From assembly GCA_020427635.1 (NCBI GenBank), contig JAGQOH010000017.1:1-52530 (forward strand): 52,530 bases of DNA, in the 5' to 3' direction. Each line of letters starts with the position of its first letter. The stretch's first letter is position 1. The notes below the pieces were generated by a model. That model made no database searches. It saw nothing but the letters and a program-made list of their open reading frames with translations, and was not told the origin of the DNA. Made by a program: the position numbers and the translations under genes. The DNA comes from Phycisphaerales bacterium (GTDB lineage Bacteria; Planctomycetota; Phycisphaerae; Phycisphaerales; UBA1924). Below are positions 1 through 8,189 of this stretch, one piece after another.

Positions 1-2061
1 CCAGATCTCTTCGGTATTGAGTGTTTCGCGAATGAGCTTCTTGGCGCGTTCGATGGTGGAGAGTGTGCGGAGCCCAAGGAAGTCCATCTTGAGCAGTCCA
101 ACGCGTTCGCAGCCGGGGCCATCCCATTGTGTGACAACATCACCACCATCGGAGCCCGGAGGCTTATAGAGCGGTACGACTTCGTGAAGTGGGCGCGTGG
201 CGACGATGACGCCCGCAGCGTGGACGCCGGCGTGGCGCGCCTGGCCTTCGAGGACTTTGCCTGTGTCGATGATGCGCTTGATGTCACCTGCCGGTGGCGG
301 GGCGTCGCCAAAGACTTGCTTGAGTGATTTGTCGTCGCCTTCGTAGCAGCCTTTGAGCAGTGGCTCCTGCTCGAGGGCGCGATTGAAGGTCATCTTGGGA
401 TGCTCGGGGACAAGTTTGGCGAGCTTGTCGACGACGCCCAAGGGTGTGCCGAAGACGCGGCCCATGTCGCGGATGGCGGCGCGGGCCTTGAGGGTGCCGA
501 AGGTGATGATCTGCGCGACGTGGCCGTATTTCTCGCGGACGTAGTTGATGACATCGGCGCGGCCGTTTTGGCACAGGTCGATATCGATATCGGGGTATTC
601 GGCGCGATCAGGATCGGTGAAGCGCTCGAAGAGCAGGCCATAGCGGACGGGGCATGCGTTGGAGAGGCCCAGGACGTAGCCGACCATGGTGCCAACGCCC
701 GAGCCACGTGCGAGCGCCGGGATGCCGCGCTGGCGCGCCCAGTTGACGAAATCCCAAACGATCAAGAAGTACGGTGAGATTCCTTTTTCGGCAAGGATGG
801 AGACTTCGCGTTCAAGGCGAGCGCGCACGTCGTCGGTGATACCGGCGTGTCCATAGCGCCAGATGAGGCCAGCTTCGCACAGTTCGCGGAGGGCGAGATC
901 GCACTCGACCTTGAGGGCTTCTGCGGACTCAGATGTGGCGCTGGGGTCGAATGGTTGGACGTCGTATGCCGCGCACACGCGCTTGAACCACGCGGTGCGA
1001 TCGGCTTCGTTGGCGTATGGAATTGTGGTGCCGGGGCGTTTGACACTGACGAGCGGCGCGTGGCTTCCAAACTCGATGTTTGCATTGCAGCGGTGGGCGA
1101 TGCGGAGTGTGTTGTCGCAGGCAACGCAGCCGATGGAGTCGCCCATTTTGCCGCCCGAGCCAAGCCAGTCGGCGGGTTGGCTGTAGAGCGCGTCGGCTTC
1201 GGGACCATCGAAGATCGCGCGCATCTCCTGCGGGCTCTTGACGTAGAGCGCGTGCGGGTAGTGCATGCGATTGGGATCGGATTTCTGTTTGCCGGTGGAG
1301 ATGCAGATGAGGGTGTCGTGGGCGTCGTATTCGTTGGCGTTCAGGAAGTGTGAGTCGTTGTCGCAGACGATGGGGAGGTCGAGCTCGCGCGCGATGCGAA
1401 TGAGATGGGGGTTGATGATGTTCTGTTCGGGGATGTGGTGTTGGAGTTCGACGTAGAAGCGCGGGCCTGTGGGGCCGTCGGCGAAGGTTGAGCGGTGCCA
1501 TTCGCAGACTTCGACGGCGCGTTTCCAGTGCGCTTGATCTTTGGTCTTCTCGAATTCGACGAGGTGATGTGCCAGTTCTGAGCCCAGGTGGCCATTGATG
1601 GCGATGAGGCCCTCGGAGCACTCTTCGAGGAGCGCGCGATCCATGCGGGGCTTGTAGTAGAAGCCAGTGAGATAGGCCTCGGAGGCAAGGCGCATGAGGT
1701 TGCGCCAGCCGGTGTTGTTTTCGGCGAGGAGGACGAGGTGGTGGCCGCCATCGGCGACGCCCGTGAACGTGCGGTCGTGGCGGTCGCCAGGGGCGACGTA
1801 TGCCTCGCAGCCCAGGATGGGTTTGACGCCAGCGGCGCGGGCGGTCTCGAAGAAGGAGAGGGCACCGAAGAGATTGCCATGGTCCGTGACGGCGACGGCG
1901 TCCATGCCAAGGGCTTTGACACGGTTGACGAGGCGGTCGAGGCGGTTGCCGCCATCGAGCAGGGAGTACTCGGAATGGAGGTGGAGATGGACGAACCCGG
2001 AACCCAGGCCGGGCGGAGCAGCATTTGAACGGGTTTCGTTCGGTGCAAGATCTTGGGGCAT
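1..2061 (-). CDS. dnaE: DNA polymerase III alpha subunit, N-terminal 687 codons (partial)
   Basis: Replicative polymerase catalytic subunit of the C family. The frame stays open to the window edge, so the C-terminal part lies outside. The start is the ATG at 2061 (MPQDLAPNETR). The PHP domain follows at once with HLHLHSEYSLLDG (His25, 27, 29) and VTDHGNLFG. The palm-domain metal site is PDIDID near residues 490-495, with Asp491 and Asp493 as the likely catalytic pair. GSGVGTMVGY and HAAGVIV are also typical of the family. The gene is transcribed away from the structured region at 2062-2798. Identification is secure from the motifs; whether it is the dnaE1-type replicase or a second copy cannot be told from this part. 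Confidence 0.96.
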   Translation of the reverse strand, partial: MPQDLAPNETRSNAAPPGLGSGFVHLHLHSEYSLLDGGNRLDRLVNRVKALGMDAVAVTDHGNLFGALSFFETARAAGVKPILGCEAYVAPGDRHDRTFTGVADGGHHLVLLAENNTGWRNLMRLASEAYLTGFYYKPRMDRALLEECSEGLIAINGHLGSELAHHLVEFEKTKDQAHWKRAVEVCEWHRSTFADGPTGPRFYVELQHHIPEQNIINPHLIRIARELDLPIVCDNDSHFLNANEYDAHDTLICISTGKQKSDPNRMHYPHALYVKSPQEMRAIFDGPEADALYSQPADWLGSGGKMGDSIGCVACDNTLRIAHRCNANIEFGSHAPLVSVKRPGTTIPYANEADRTAWFKRVCAAYDVQPFDPSATSESAEALKVECDLALRELCEAGLIWRYGHAGITDDVRARLEREVSILAEKGISPYFLIVWDFVNWARQRGIPALARGSGVGTMVGYVLGLSNACPVRYGLLFERFTDPDRAEYPDIDIDLCQNGRADVINYVREKYGHVAQIITFGTLKARAAIRDMGRVFGTPLGVVDKLAKLVPEHPKMTFNRALEQEPLLKGCYEGDDKSLKQVFGDAPPPAGDIKRIIDTGKVLEGQARHAGVHAAGVIVATRPLHEVVPLYKPPGSDGGDVVTQWDGPGCERVGLLKMDFLGLRTLSTIERAKKLIRETLNTEEIW

Positions 2062-2207
2062 GGACAGGGATCCCGGGCGATGGCCCACGAGGGGTGGGGT
2101 TGAGCCTCGCAGCAGCCTCCAGGATAACGGTTTCGAGGTCCCAGAAAAGGGGTCTGTCAGATTGTTCACAGGGGGCAGAAAGCGGCGGAAACCGGGGAAA
2201 ATTCCAC

Positions 2208-2237
2208 TGGACTTTTGATTTGGAGGTCGTACATTAT
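2208..2237 (+). promoter_or_regulatory. Possible sigma-70-like promoter upstream of the stem-loop array
   Basis: TGGACT at 2208-2213 and CATTAT at 2232-2237 are separated by 18 bases, each matching four of six consensus positions. The site lies about 180 bases before the first repeated stem-loop and reads toward it. This is a weak match in a phylum whose promoters are poorly defined, so it is only a candidate. Confidence 0.2.
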
Positions 2238-2303
2238 CGCTGCACAGAGGACTGGGGAGCTCTGCGGGCACAGCCGCGGAACTTCGAGAGAGAAAACAAG
2301 CTG

Positions 2304-2335
2304 GCGACGCAGGGCGATTTGCGTTTTCGCGTCGC
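2304..2335 (+). other. Inverted repeat / stem-loop
   Basis: GCGACGC (2304-2310) pairs perfectly with GCGTCGC (2329-2335), enclosing 18 bases. It lies upstream of the repeated units and may be part of the same transcript. It lacks the pyrimidine leader that defines those units. Confidence 0.5.
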
Positions 2336-2419
2336 GTGTCCGGATTGGCCTTTTGCGGGCCGGTGCTGGGATTCCTGATTTGTCGGCGCCTTGATGGGTG
2401 TCGGCGGATCGACAAGACC

Positions 2420-2459
2420 TCTCTTCCTCCAGAGCGGTTGGCGAAAGCTGATTGCTCTG
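2420..2459 (+). repeat. Stem-loop unit 1
   Basis: The leader CTCTCTTCCTC is followed by a stem-loop at 2430-2459. Its 13-bp stem begins CAGAGC and ends GCTCTG, all positions pair if G-U is allowed, and GAAA at 2443-2446 forms the loop. Confidence 0.65.
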
Positions 2460-2463
2460 TTTC

Positions 2464-2479
2464 GAAGCCCGGAGGCTTC
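2464..2479 (+). other. Linker hairpin between units 1 and 2
   Basis: GAAGCC and GGCTTC form a perfect 6-bp stem around CGGA, directly between two array units. Confidence 0.5.
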
Positions 2480-2484
2480 ACAGA

Positions 2485-2527
2485 CTCTCTTCCTCCGGAG
2501 CCGCTCGGTTAAGTCTGAGAGGCTCTG
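2485..2527 (+). repeat. Stem-loop unit 2
   Basis: The same leader precedes a stem-loop at 2496-2527. The outer stem CGGAGCC/GGCTCTG and an inner stem CTCGG/GTC(T)GAG-like segment give about 12 pairs with one G-A mismatch. The loop is TTAAGT and not GAAA, so this is the most divergent copy of the tandem set. Confidence 0.55.
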
Positions 2528-2530
2528 TTA

Positions 2531-2573
2531 CTCGTCGCGACCCCAGGAGCACAGGAATGGGGTGACTGGCGAG
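2531..2573 (+). other. Linker hairpin between units 2 and 3
   Basis: The outer CTCG (2531-2534) pairs with CGAG (2570-2573) and the inner ACCCCA (2540-2545) with TGGGGT (2558-2563), giving a two-part stem between array units. Confidence 0.45.
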
Positions 2574-2575
2574 TT

Positions 2576-2618
2576 CTCTCTTCCTCCAGAACGATTCAGC
2601 GAAAGCTGGGCCGTTCTG
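2576..2618 (+). repeat. Stem-loop unit 3
   Basis: The leader precedes a stem-loop at 2587-2618. The 14-bp stem runs from CAGAACG to CGTTCTG with one A-C mismatch and two G-U pairs, closed by GAAA at 2601-2604. Confidence 0.65.
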
Positions 2619-2625
2619 ATTCGAA

Positions 2626-2651
2626 CGCAAGCGTGCGGAAGCGCGTTTGCG
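2626..2651 (+). other. Linker hairpin between units 3 and 4
   Basis: An 11-bp uninterrupted stem (with two G-U pairs) from CGCAAGCG to the GTTTGCG end is closed by GGAA, a GNRA tetraloop. It is as stable as the leader hairpins. Confidence 0.55.
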
Positions 2652-2660
2652 ACATCAGAC

Positions 2661-2711
2661 CTCTCTTCCTCCAGAGCGGCATGGCGAAAGCTGGCCGTTC
2701 TGTTGTTTTTT
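2661..2711 (+). repeat. Stem-loop unit 4 followed by a T-run
   Basis: The leader CTCTCTTCCTC at 2661-2671 is followed by a stem-loop at 2672-2702 (CAGAGCGGC to GCCGTTCTG, 13 pairs with one bulged A, GAAA loop). TTGTTTTTT at 2703-2711 follows directly. Hairpin plus T-run fits an intrinsic terminator closing the array before the first fibre gene. Confidence 0.6.
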
Positions 2712-2798
2712 GCGTAATCGAAGCTTTGTGTGAGGGGGTCTCTCTCTTAGATTCGAACCAACCGCTCATGACGTTGGATTCAGTAGAGGGAGCAAGAC

Positions 2799-4664
2799 AT
2801 GCAATTGCGAGTTCAAGTTGTCTTGGCATGCGCGCTTGGGTTGGGCGTTTGGGGTGTTGACGCGAAGGCACAGCGTGGGGCGCCGGCGTCTCATGGATCG
2901 ACAAACGGTGTAACGCTTGAGCTGCCGCGGCGTGGGGACCAAGCCAGCGCGGCGTTGCAGCCGGCGACCACGATTCCTGAGCACGTCACGGTGCGCGACG
3001 CATCTGGGGCTGTGGTTGATCCTGCGGCGCGCGGGCTCATCGGCCCGGTGACGTACCAGGGTCGCCTGCGCGACGGCGGACTTCCTGCGAACGGCACATA
3101 CTCGATTTCATTGGCCGAGTACGACGCGGCGGTTGGTGGTGTGCTCGGCGCGACCACGTTCGCAGGCGGTTGGCCAGTGACGGACGGTGTTTTTACATTT
3201 CCCTTCTTCCTGGATGCATCAACATATGACGGGTCACCCCGATGGGTCGAGATTCAGGTCAACGGCACCACGCTGGCAACTCGGCAAGAGTTGACACCAG
3301 CGCCGAAGGCGTTGAAGGCGGATTCGTTGCAGTGGCCGGTGGTTGAGAGTCGGCTGGGCTCGTTCTTTACATGCACGACGCTGACTGACCTTGGGGCTGC
3401 GGCGGTGTTCAGCAACGCCCCTCACGGCACGGTTGCCTATCTCGGCGACTACAACGCAGGCGTTCTGGGAACGAGCAATGATGAGATTGGCGTGGCAGGG
3501 TTGACCAATTTCGGCATCGCGATGGTCGGCCAGCGTCAAGGCACGACGGGCACGGATCCGGCGATCTGGGGCATCTCAGGTTCGCAGAGCGATTCGGCGA
3601 ATGCCATCGTTGGTGAATTGACGTCAACCAATGCCGGGTGTGGGTCTGCAGCGCTGCGCGGGATCAACAATGGGACGGGCATTTGCGGCGCGGGTGTGTG
3701 GGGATCCCATGCAGGGAGTGGCTACGGGGTCCATGGATCAACCGTGGGCGGTACGGCGATTTTCGCGTCGAATGATACGAGTGATGCCGCGCTGTTCTCT
3801 GGAACGCAGCTTGGCACAACGATCAACATCGGCGGTCACGTCAATGGCACGGGTGCTGATGGGCTTTATCTTGACGAAAGGGATGTCGCGAGCTCGGATT
3901 CTGCGGCGATTCGGGCCGTTATGCGCGCATTCGGGCCGGATGATTCCAAGGCGGTTTGGGGTATTAACACGGACACCGACTACTACGGTGTTGGCGTCCT
4001 TGGTGAGGGCGGCTGGATCGGCGTGCGCGGGCAGGCGATTGGCACTGGCGCCAACGATTACTTCGGCGTGTACGGTCAAGCACAGGCCGGAAGTGGCGGG
4101 ACCGCCCACGGCGTCTTTGGCATTGCAAGTGGCGCCGGCACGCTTTGGGCCGGCTATTTCGTGGGCAACTGTAGAGTCACCGGCACGTTTGACAACGCGC
4201 TCAGTTCTATCAGGATCGATCACCCGCTCGATCCCTACAACAAGACTCTGACGCACTCGGCTGTCGAATCGCCCGACATGATGAACATCTACAACGGTAC
4301 GGCCGTGCTGAATGCGCAAGGGCAGGCGCGTGTTGCCATGCCTACCTATTTCGAGGCACTGAATCGCGATTTTCAGTATCAATTGACGGCGATCGGTGCG
4401 TCGATGCCGAACTTGTATGTCGCCAGCGAGATTCAGAACGGGGTGTTCTCGATTGCCGGCGGCGTGCCAGGCGCGAAGGTGTCCTGGCAGGTGACAGGGG
4501 TTCGCCAGGATGCGTATGCCATTGAGCATCGGGCCCGAGTCGAGCAAGAAAAGCGGGGAGACGAACGGGGCAGGCTCTTGCATCCGGCGGCGTTTGGCCG
4601 GGCGGAGGAAGAGGGTATTGACCGCTCGCGGGAGCTAGAAGTGGCCCATAAGCTCGGTCACTAG
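2799..4664 (+). CDS. Secreted fibre-like protein, paralogue 1
   Basis: A 621-residue exported protein with no recognised enzymatic domain. It starts at the ATG at 2799 after AGAGGGAG. The N-terminal segment MQLRVQVVLACALGLGVWGVDAKAQ is a signal peptide. A conserved module follows around residue 84 (TYQGRLRDGGLPANGTYSISL). The middle contains glycine-rich short repeats such as VWGSHAG and GVHGST, as in trimeric or beta-helical phage-tail-like fibres. The C-terminus has a conserved module (IDHPLDPYNK, VESPDMMNIYNG, VSWQVTGVRQDA, LLHPAAFGR). Two close paralogues follow on the same strand. Such proteins are widespread and poorly characterised; a surface or appendage role is an inference. Confidence 0.8.
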   Translation: MQLRVQVVLACALGLGVWGVDAKAQRGAPASHGSTNGVTLELPRRGDQASAALQPATTIPEHVTVRDASGAVVDPAARGLIGPVTYQGRLRDGGLPANGTYSISLAEYDAAVGGVLGATTFAGGWPVTDGVFTFPFFLDASTYDGSPRWVEIQVNGTTLATRQELTPAPKALKADSLQWPVVESRLGSFFTCTTLTDLGAAAVFSNAPHGTVAYLGDYNAGVLGTSNDEIGVAGLTNFGIAMVGQRQGTTGTDPAIWGISGSQSDSANAIVGELTSTNAGCGSAALRGINNGTGICGAGVWGSHAGSGYGVHGSTVGGTAIFASNDTSDAALFSGTQLGTTINIGGHVNGTGADGLYLDERDVASSDSAAIRAVMRAFGPDDSKAVWGINTDTDYYGVGVLGEGGWIGVRGQAIGTGANDYFGVYGQAQAGSGGTAHGVFGIASGAGTLWAGYFVGNCRVTGTFDNALSSIRIDHPLDPYNKTLTHSAVESPDMMNIYNGTAVLNAQGQARVAMPTYFEALNRDFQYQLTAIGASMPNLYVASEIQNGVFSIAGGVPGAKVSWQVTGVRQDAYAIEHRARVEQEKRGDERGRLLHPAAFGRAEEEGIDRSRELEVAHKLGH

Positions 4665-4767
4665 GCCAATCTGAGGGCTTCGTGCTTCGCGTTAGTTGGC
4701 TCTGGCCTTACCTTGGGCTGGGGGTGCGCCATTGGTCGTGGAGGCACCAGCCAGAAGGAGCATGGCC

Positions 4768-6351
4768 ATGGGTAGGCGATTTGTGTGCGGCGTTGGCGCG
4801 GCGAGCGCGCTGTGTGTGTTGTTGTGCGTGCCATCGGGGACCAGGGCGCAGAGCGCAGAGGAAGGGCGTCTTGAAGCAGCGCCCGAGGCGCGCATGGGCC
4901 AGTACTTCACGTACCAGGGTCGCCTTCGTAGTGGGGGATTGCCCGCGAACGGCGTATTCAACATGACGTTTCGGCTGTTCAATGTGCCAGTGGGTGGCAC
5001 GCCAATGATTTCACTGCAGGGATTCGTGCAAGTGACGAATGGCGTGTTCACGGAAGCGCTGCCGACCAGTGTGGCGCTCTTTGACGGCGGCGAACGGTGG
5101 CTCGAGATCGAGGTTGACGGGAATATCCTGACGCCTCGACAGCAGGTGGCGCCAACGCCTTACGCGCTTCGTGCTGATGCGATCGAGCTTCCATATCAGG
5201 GCACCTACGCCGGCACAGGTCATGGCTTGTCGGTGTTGGCGACCAATCCGAGTGCGACCGCTTCGGTACACGGTCGCACGGGTTCGACGAATTTTCTTTC
5301 GAACGGGATCTTGGGCGAGGCGACCTCAGATGCAGGGGGCGGTTCGGTCGGTGTGCGAGGGAGCAACCTCGGGACAAGCAACTTTGGGATTGGTGTATGG
5401 GGCTCGCACGCTGGCAACGGGTTTGGTGTGCATTCAACGACGAGCGGTGGCACTGCATTCAATGCGAGCAACGCCAGCGGCGCAGGCGCACTCTTTAACG
5501 GGTCGCAGCCAGGTACGAACATTTCGATCGGCCGGGGCAACAAAGGGATCGACATCACGGAATCAGAGAGCGGGTCTGGTGATGCGTACGCGATCGTGGC
5601 CAGGCAGAGCGCGGTCGGACAGAATGACACGCCGGCCATCTTTGGCGTGAACGACGATGCGGACTACTACGGCATTGGTGTGTCGGGCAAGGGTGGGTAC
5701 CGCGGTGTTGAGGGGCTGTGCTACGGCACGGGTACGAACACGTACTACGGTGTGTACGGGGTCGCGTCGTCTGGAGGGTCGGGGTTTGCTGCAAGTGTGT
5801 ACGGCGTTGATGGAGGAGGGACGGGCACGCGCTACGCGGGCTACTTCGCCGGCAATGCGCATGTCACCGGCACGCTGAGCAAGGGCGCGGGGTCGTTCAA
5901 AATCGATCATCCGCTCGACCCCTACAACAAGTTCCTGTATCACTCGTTCGTCGAATCGCCTGAGATGATGAACATTTACAACGGGAACGCCGTGCTCGAT
6001 GCGAGTGGGCGCGCGGTGGTGCAGATGCCGGATTATTTCCAGGCGCTCAATCGCGATTTTCGGTATCAGTTGACGCCGATTGGCGCCGCCATGCCGAACT
6101 TGTTTGTTGCCTCGGAGATTCGTGACGGCGTGTTTGAGATTGCGGGGGGCGTGCCCGGTGCGAAGGTGTCTTGGATGGTGACCGGTGTTCGTCAGGACGC
6201 GTTTGCGAATGAGCACCGGATCCCGGTGGAGGAATGGAAGCAGGGGCGCGAGGTCGGCAAGCTCTTGCATCCGGCGGCGTTTGGTCGAGCCGCGGAAGAG
6301 GGCATTGATCGTTCGCGTGAGTTGGAAGAGGCGGCGAAGTCCAATCATTGA
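4768..6351 (+). CDS. Secreted fibre-like protein, paralogue 2
   Basis: A 527-residue paralogue of the preceding gene. I prefer the second ATG (4768), which has AAGGAG seven bases upstream, over the ATG at 4762. The product opens with a signal peptide (MGRRFVCGVGAASALCVLLC, cleavage probably after TRAQS). The TYQGRLRSGGLPANGVFNM module comes early, then NFGIGVWGSHAGNGFGVHST-type repeats. The C-terminal IDHPLDPYNKFLYHSFVESP module is nearly identical to paralogue 3. It is shorter than its neighbours because one central block is missing. Only about 100 bases separate it from paralogue 1, so co-transcription is likely. Confidence 0.8.
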   Translation: MGRRFVCGVGAASALCVLLCVPSGTRAQSAEEGRLEAAPEARMGQYFTYQGRLRSGGLPANGVFNMTFRLFNVPVGGTPMISLQGFVQVTNGVFTEALPTSVALFDGGERWLEIEVDGNILTPRQQVAPTPYALRADAIELPYQGTYAGTGHGLSVLATNPSATASVHGRTGSTNFLSNGILGEATSDAGGGSVGVRGSNLGTSNFGIGVWGSHAGNGFGVHSTTSGGTAFNASNASGAGALFNGSQPGTNISIGRGNKGIDITESESGSGDAYAIVARQSAVGQNDTPAIFGVNDDADYYGIGVSGKGGYRGVEGLCYGTGTNTYYGVYGVASSGGSGFAASVYGVDGGGTGTRYAGYFAGNAHVTGTLSKGAGSFKIDHPLDPYNKFLYHSFVESPEMMNIYNGNAVLDASGRAVVQMPDYFQALNRDFRYQLTPIGAAMPNLFVASEIRDGVFEIAGGVPGAKVSWMVTGVRQDAFANEHRIPVEEWKQGREVGKLLHPAAFGRAAEEGIDRSRELEEAAKSNH

Positions 6352-6380
6352 ATGGTGTGTCTTGTCCGAGGAGTACAGTG

Positions 6381-8189
6381 ATGAATCGCTTGACGAATCT
6401 GGTCGGTGGCGCCTGCGCGATTGTCGGGCTGGCGGGGATGGCGTGCGCGCAGCAGGCCGATGCGGCGGCACGGCGCGGAGAACCTGACCAGGCGGAAGCA
6501 CGCGGCATCGCGGATCCCATCACATATCAGGGTCATTTGCGTAGCGGCGGTCAACCAGCCAACGGCAACTTCCCGATGACGTTTCGCATCTTTGATGTGG
6601 AAGTTGGCGGGTCGCCAGTGGTGACGGCACAGTATGCGTCGATCCCGGTCAGTGACGGCGTCTTCACGGTGCAGCTGTCGGTATACAACTCGATGGACGG
6701 GTCGGATCGCTGGATCGAGGTGGAGGTCAATGGCAATGTGCTCTCGCCGCGCCAGCAGGTGACGGCGACGCCTTACGCATTCAAGTCCAGGTCGTTGCAG
6801 TGGCCAGCGGTTGAGACGATGGACGGTTTGTTCTTGAGCCTCACGTCGACTTCCAGTAACGCAGCGTACTTTGCTCACACAGATGGAATTGGCGGCGCGG
6901 TGAACCGGGCGTTTGTTGGCGGGAGTTTCGGCGCGGTCGATGCGTATTCTGAGGACGAGGTTGGTGTTCTCGCCCAGACCGACACGGGCATTGGCGTGCG
7001 TGCCAGTCGCTTTGCAGACAACGGAACGGATCCTGCGGTGTATGCAACGTCGGACTCAATGAGTCCTTCTGCGAATGCGATAGTCGGCGAACTGACGACG
7101 AGTTCGCCTGGCACCGGGTCAACTGGCGTGCGCGGGATCAACAATGGCACCGGCAAGGAAGGCTATGGCGTCTGGGGTTCGCATGCGGGAGTTGGCGATG
7201 GCGTGCACGGCACAAGTTTGCTGGGTAATGGTGTCAGCGCGATGACTGCGGGTGGCAATGCCATGTTTGCACAAAACACGAGTGGCGATGGAAGTTTGTT
7301 CCTGGGCAGCCAGCCCGGCACGTTCTGCAATTTGGGTGGCGCCCAGATTGTCACCGTTGGCGGTCCGCAGCCGATCACCAGCAAACCGGGGCTGTACATC
7401 GAGGAGTCGCAATCGACAGAGTTTTATTCGTCTGCGGTCTACGCCAAACAGAGCGCCCCGGGCGGAAACGACTCGCCGGCGATCGTTGGGGTGAACGATG
7501 ACGTGGATGGTGAGGGGATCGGTATCACGGGCGTTGGCGGCTGGCACGGCGTAGATGGTCTTTGCACGGGTGCAGGCGCAGGCCCCTACATCGGCCTCTA
7601 CGGCGAAGCGTTTACGGCTGGCGGCACGGCCCGTGGCGTCTATGGGTTTGCGCAGGGCAGCGGCGCACTGCACGCCGGTTATTTCTATGGGAATGTGCAT
7701 GTTGTCGGCGCACTCTCCAAGGGCGCGGGGTCGTTTAAGATCGATCACCCGCTCGACCCTTACAACAAGTTCTTGTACCACTCTTTCGTCGAGTCGCCCG
7801 ACATGAAAAACATCTACGACGGCACGGTGGTGCTCAATGGGCAGGGCATGGCGCGTGTTGAGATGCCGGACTACTTTGAAGCGCTCAACATGCAGTTTCG
7901 CTATCAGCTCACGCCAATCGGCGCGTCGATGCCAAACTTGTATGTGGCGCAGAAGATTCAGAACGGCGTGTTTATGATCGCGGGTGGCGTGCCCGGTGCG
8001 GAGGTGTCGTGGCAAGTCACAGGCGTGCGCCAGGATGCCTATGCCAATGAGCATCGGATTCCTGTGGAGGAATGGAAGCAAGGGCGCGAGGTTGGCAAGC
8101 TCTTGCATCCGACAGCGTTCGGTCGCAGCGAGGCAGAGGGGATTGACGGTTCGGAGCGGGCGGAGGTTGAGGCGCGACGGAATCGCTAG
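6381..8189 (+). CDS. Secreted fibre-like protein, paralogue 3
   Basis: A 602-residue third paralogue. The ATG at 6381 follows GAGGAG at the right distance, 29 bases after the previous stop. A signal peptide (MNRLTNLVGGACAIVGLAGMACAQQ) precedes ITYQGHLRSGGQPANGNF. Two copies of the RGINNGTG/GVWGSHAG/GVHG block and the KIDHPLDPYNKFLYHSFVES C-terminal module follow. The last base-pairs overlap the stop of the convergent aminotransferase gene (shared CTAG). Function unknown; its architecture suggests an extracellular fibre. Confidence 0.8.
   Translation: MNRLTNLVGGACAIVGLAGMACAQQADAAARRGEPDQAEARGIADPITYQGHLRSGGQPANGNFPMTFRIFDVEVGGSPVVTAQYASIPVSDGVFTVQLSVYNSMDGSDRWIEVEVNGNVLSPRQQVTATPYAFKSRSLQWPAVETMDGLFLSLTSTSSNAAYFAHTDGIGGAVNRAFVGGSFGAVDAYSEDEVGVLAQTDTGIGVRASRFADNGTDPAVYATSDSMSPSANAIVGELTTSSPGTGSTGVRGINNGTGKEGYGVWGSHAGVGDGVHGTSLLGNGVSAMTAGGNAMFAQNTSGDGSLFLGSQPGTFCNLGGAQIVTVGGPQPITSKPGLYIEESQSTEFYSSAVYAKQSAPGGNDSPAIVGVNDDVDGEGIGITGVGGWHGVDGLCTGAGAGPYIGLYGEAFTAGGTARGVYGFAQGSGALHAGYFYGNVHVVGALSKGAGSFKIDHPLDPYNKFLYHSFVESPDMKNIYDGTVVLNGQGMARVEMPDYFEALNMQFRYQLTPIGASMPNLYVAQKIQNGVFMIAGGVPGAEVSWQVTGVRQDAYANEHRIPVEEWKQGREVGKLLHPTAFGRSEAEGIDGSERAEVEARRNR

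Larger units (their letters stand above)
2418..2711 (+). ncRNA. Tandem array of four pyrimidine-leader/GNRA-type stem-loop units
   Basis: Four units share CTCTCTTCCTC (starting near 2420, 2485, 2576 and 2661) followed directly by a 13-14 bp hairpin. Three of the four are closed by a GAAA tetraloop inside GCGAAAGC. The arms differ between units but keep pairing through compensatory and G-U changes, which argues for a conserved RNA and not a conserved protein. Each of the first three units is followed by a second, unrelated hairpin. The last unit is followed by TTGTTTTTT. The leader is complementary to GGAGGAAGAGAG, a strong Shine-Dalgarno sequence. No Rfam family was recognised. The transcribed strand is inferred from the position of the T-run. 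Confidence 0.65.
2062..2798. other. Gene-free, highly structured intergenic region
   Basis: This 737-base region separates divergent dnaE and the first fibre gene. I see no credible protein; the plus-strand frames here are short, without family resemblance, and run across stem-loops. It contains an inverted repeat at 2304-2335 (GCGACGC/GCGTCGC), then four repeated units of pyrimidine tract plus long hairpin (2418-2711). Further hairpins lie between the units. The dnaE promoter must also lie here. Confidence 0.8.

Noticed and set aside
2418..2711. CRISPR-like array
   Set aside because: Repeats are spaced irregularly (65, 91 and 85 bases), stem arms differ between copies, the spacers themselves form hairpins, and no cas genes are present.
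2740..2770. GATTCGAACC, resembling the reverse complement of a tRNA T-loop
   Set aside because: On the minus strand the flanking bases give only four T-stem pairs and there is no matching acceptor or anticodon arm about 50-60 bases away.
5563..6501. Long minus-strand open frame opposite the fibre genes
   Set aside because: It is opposite a clear coding sequence, has Arg/His-rich composition typical of shadow frames, and resembles no family.
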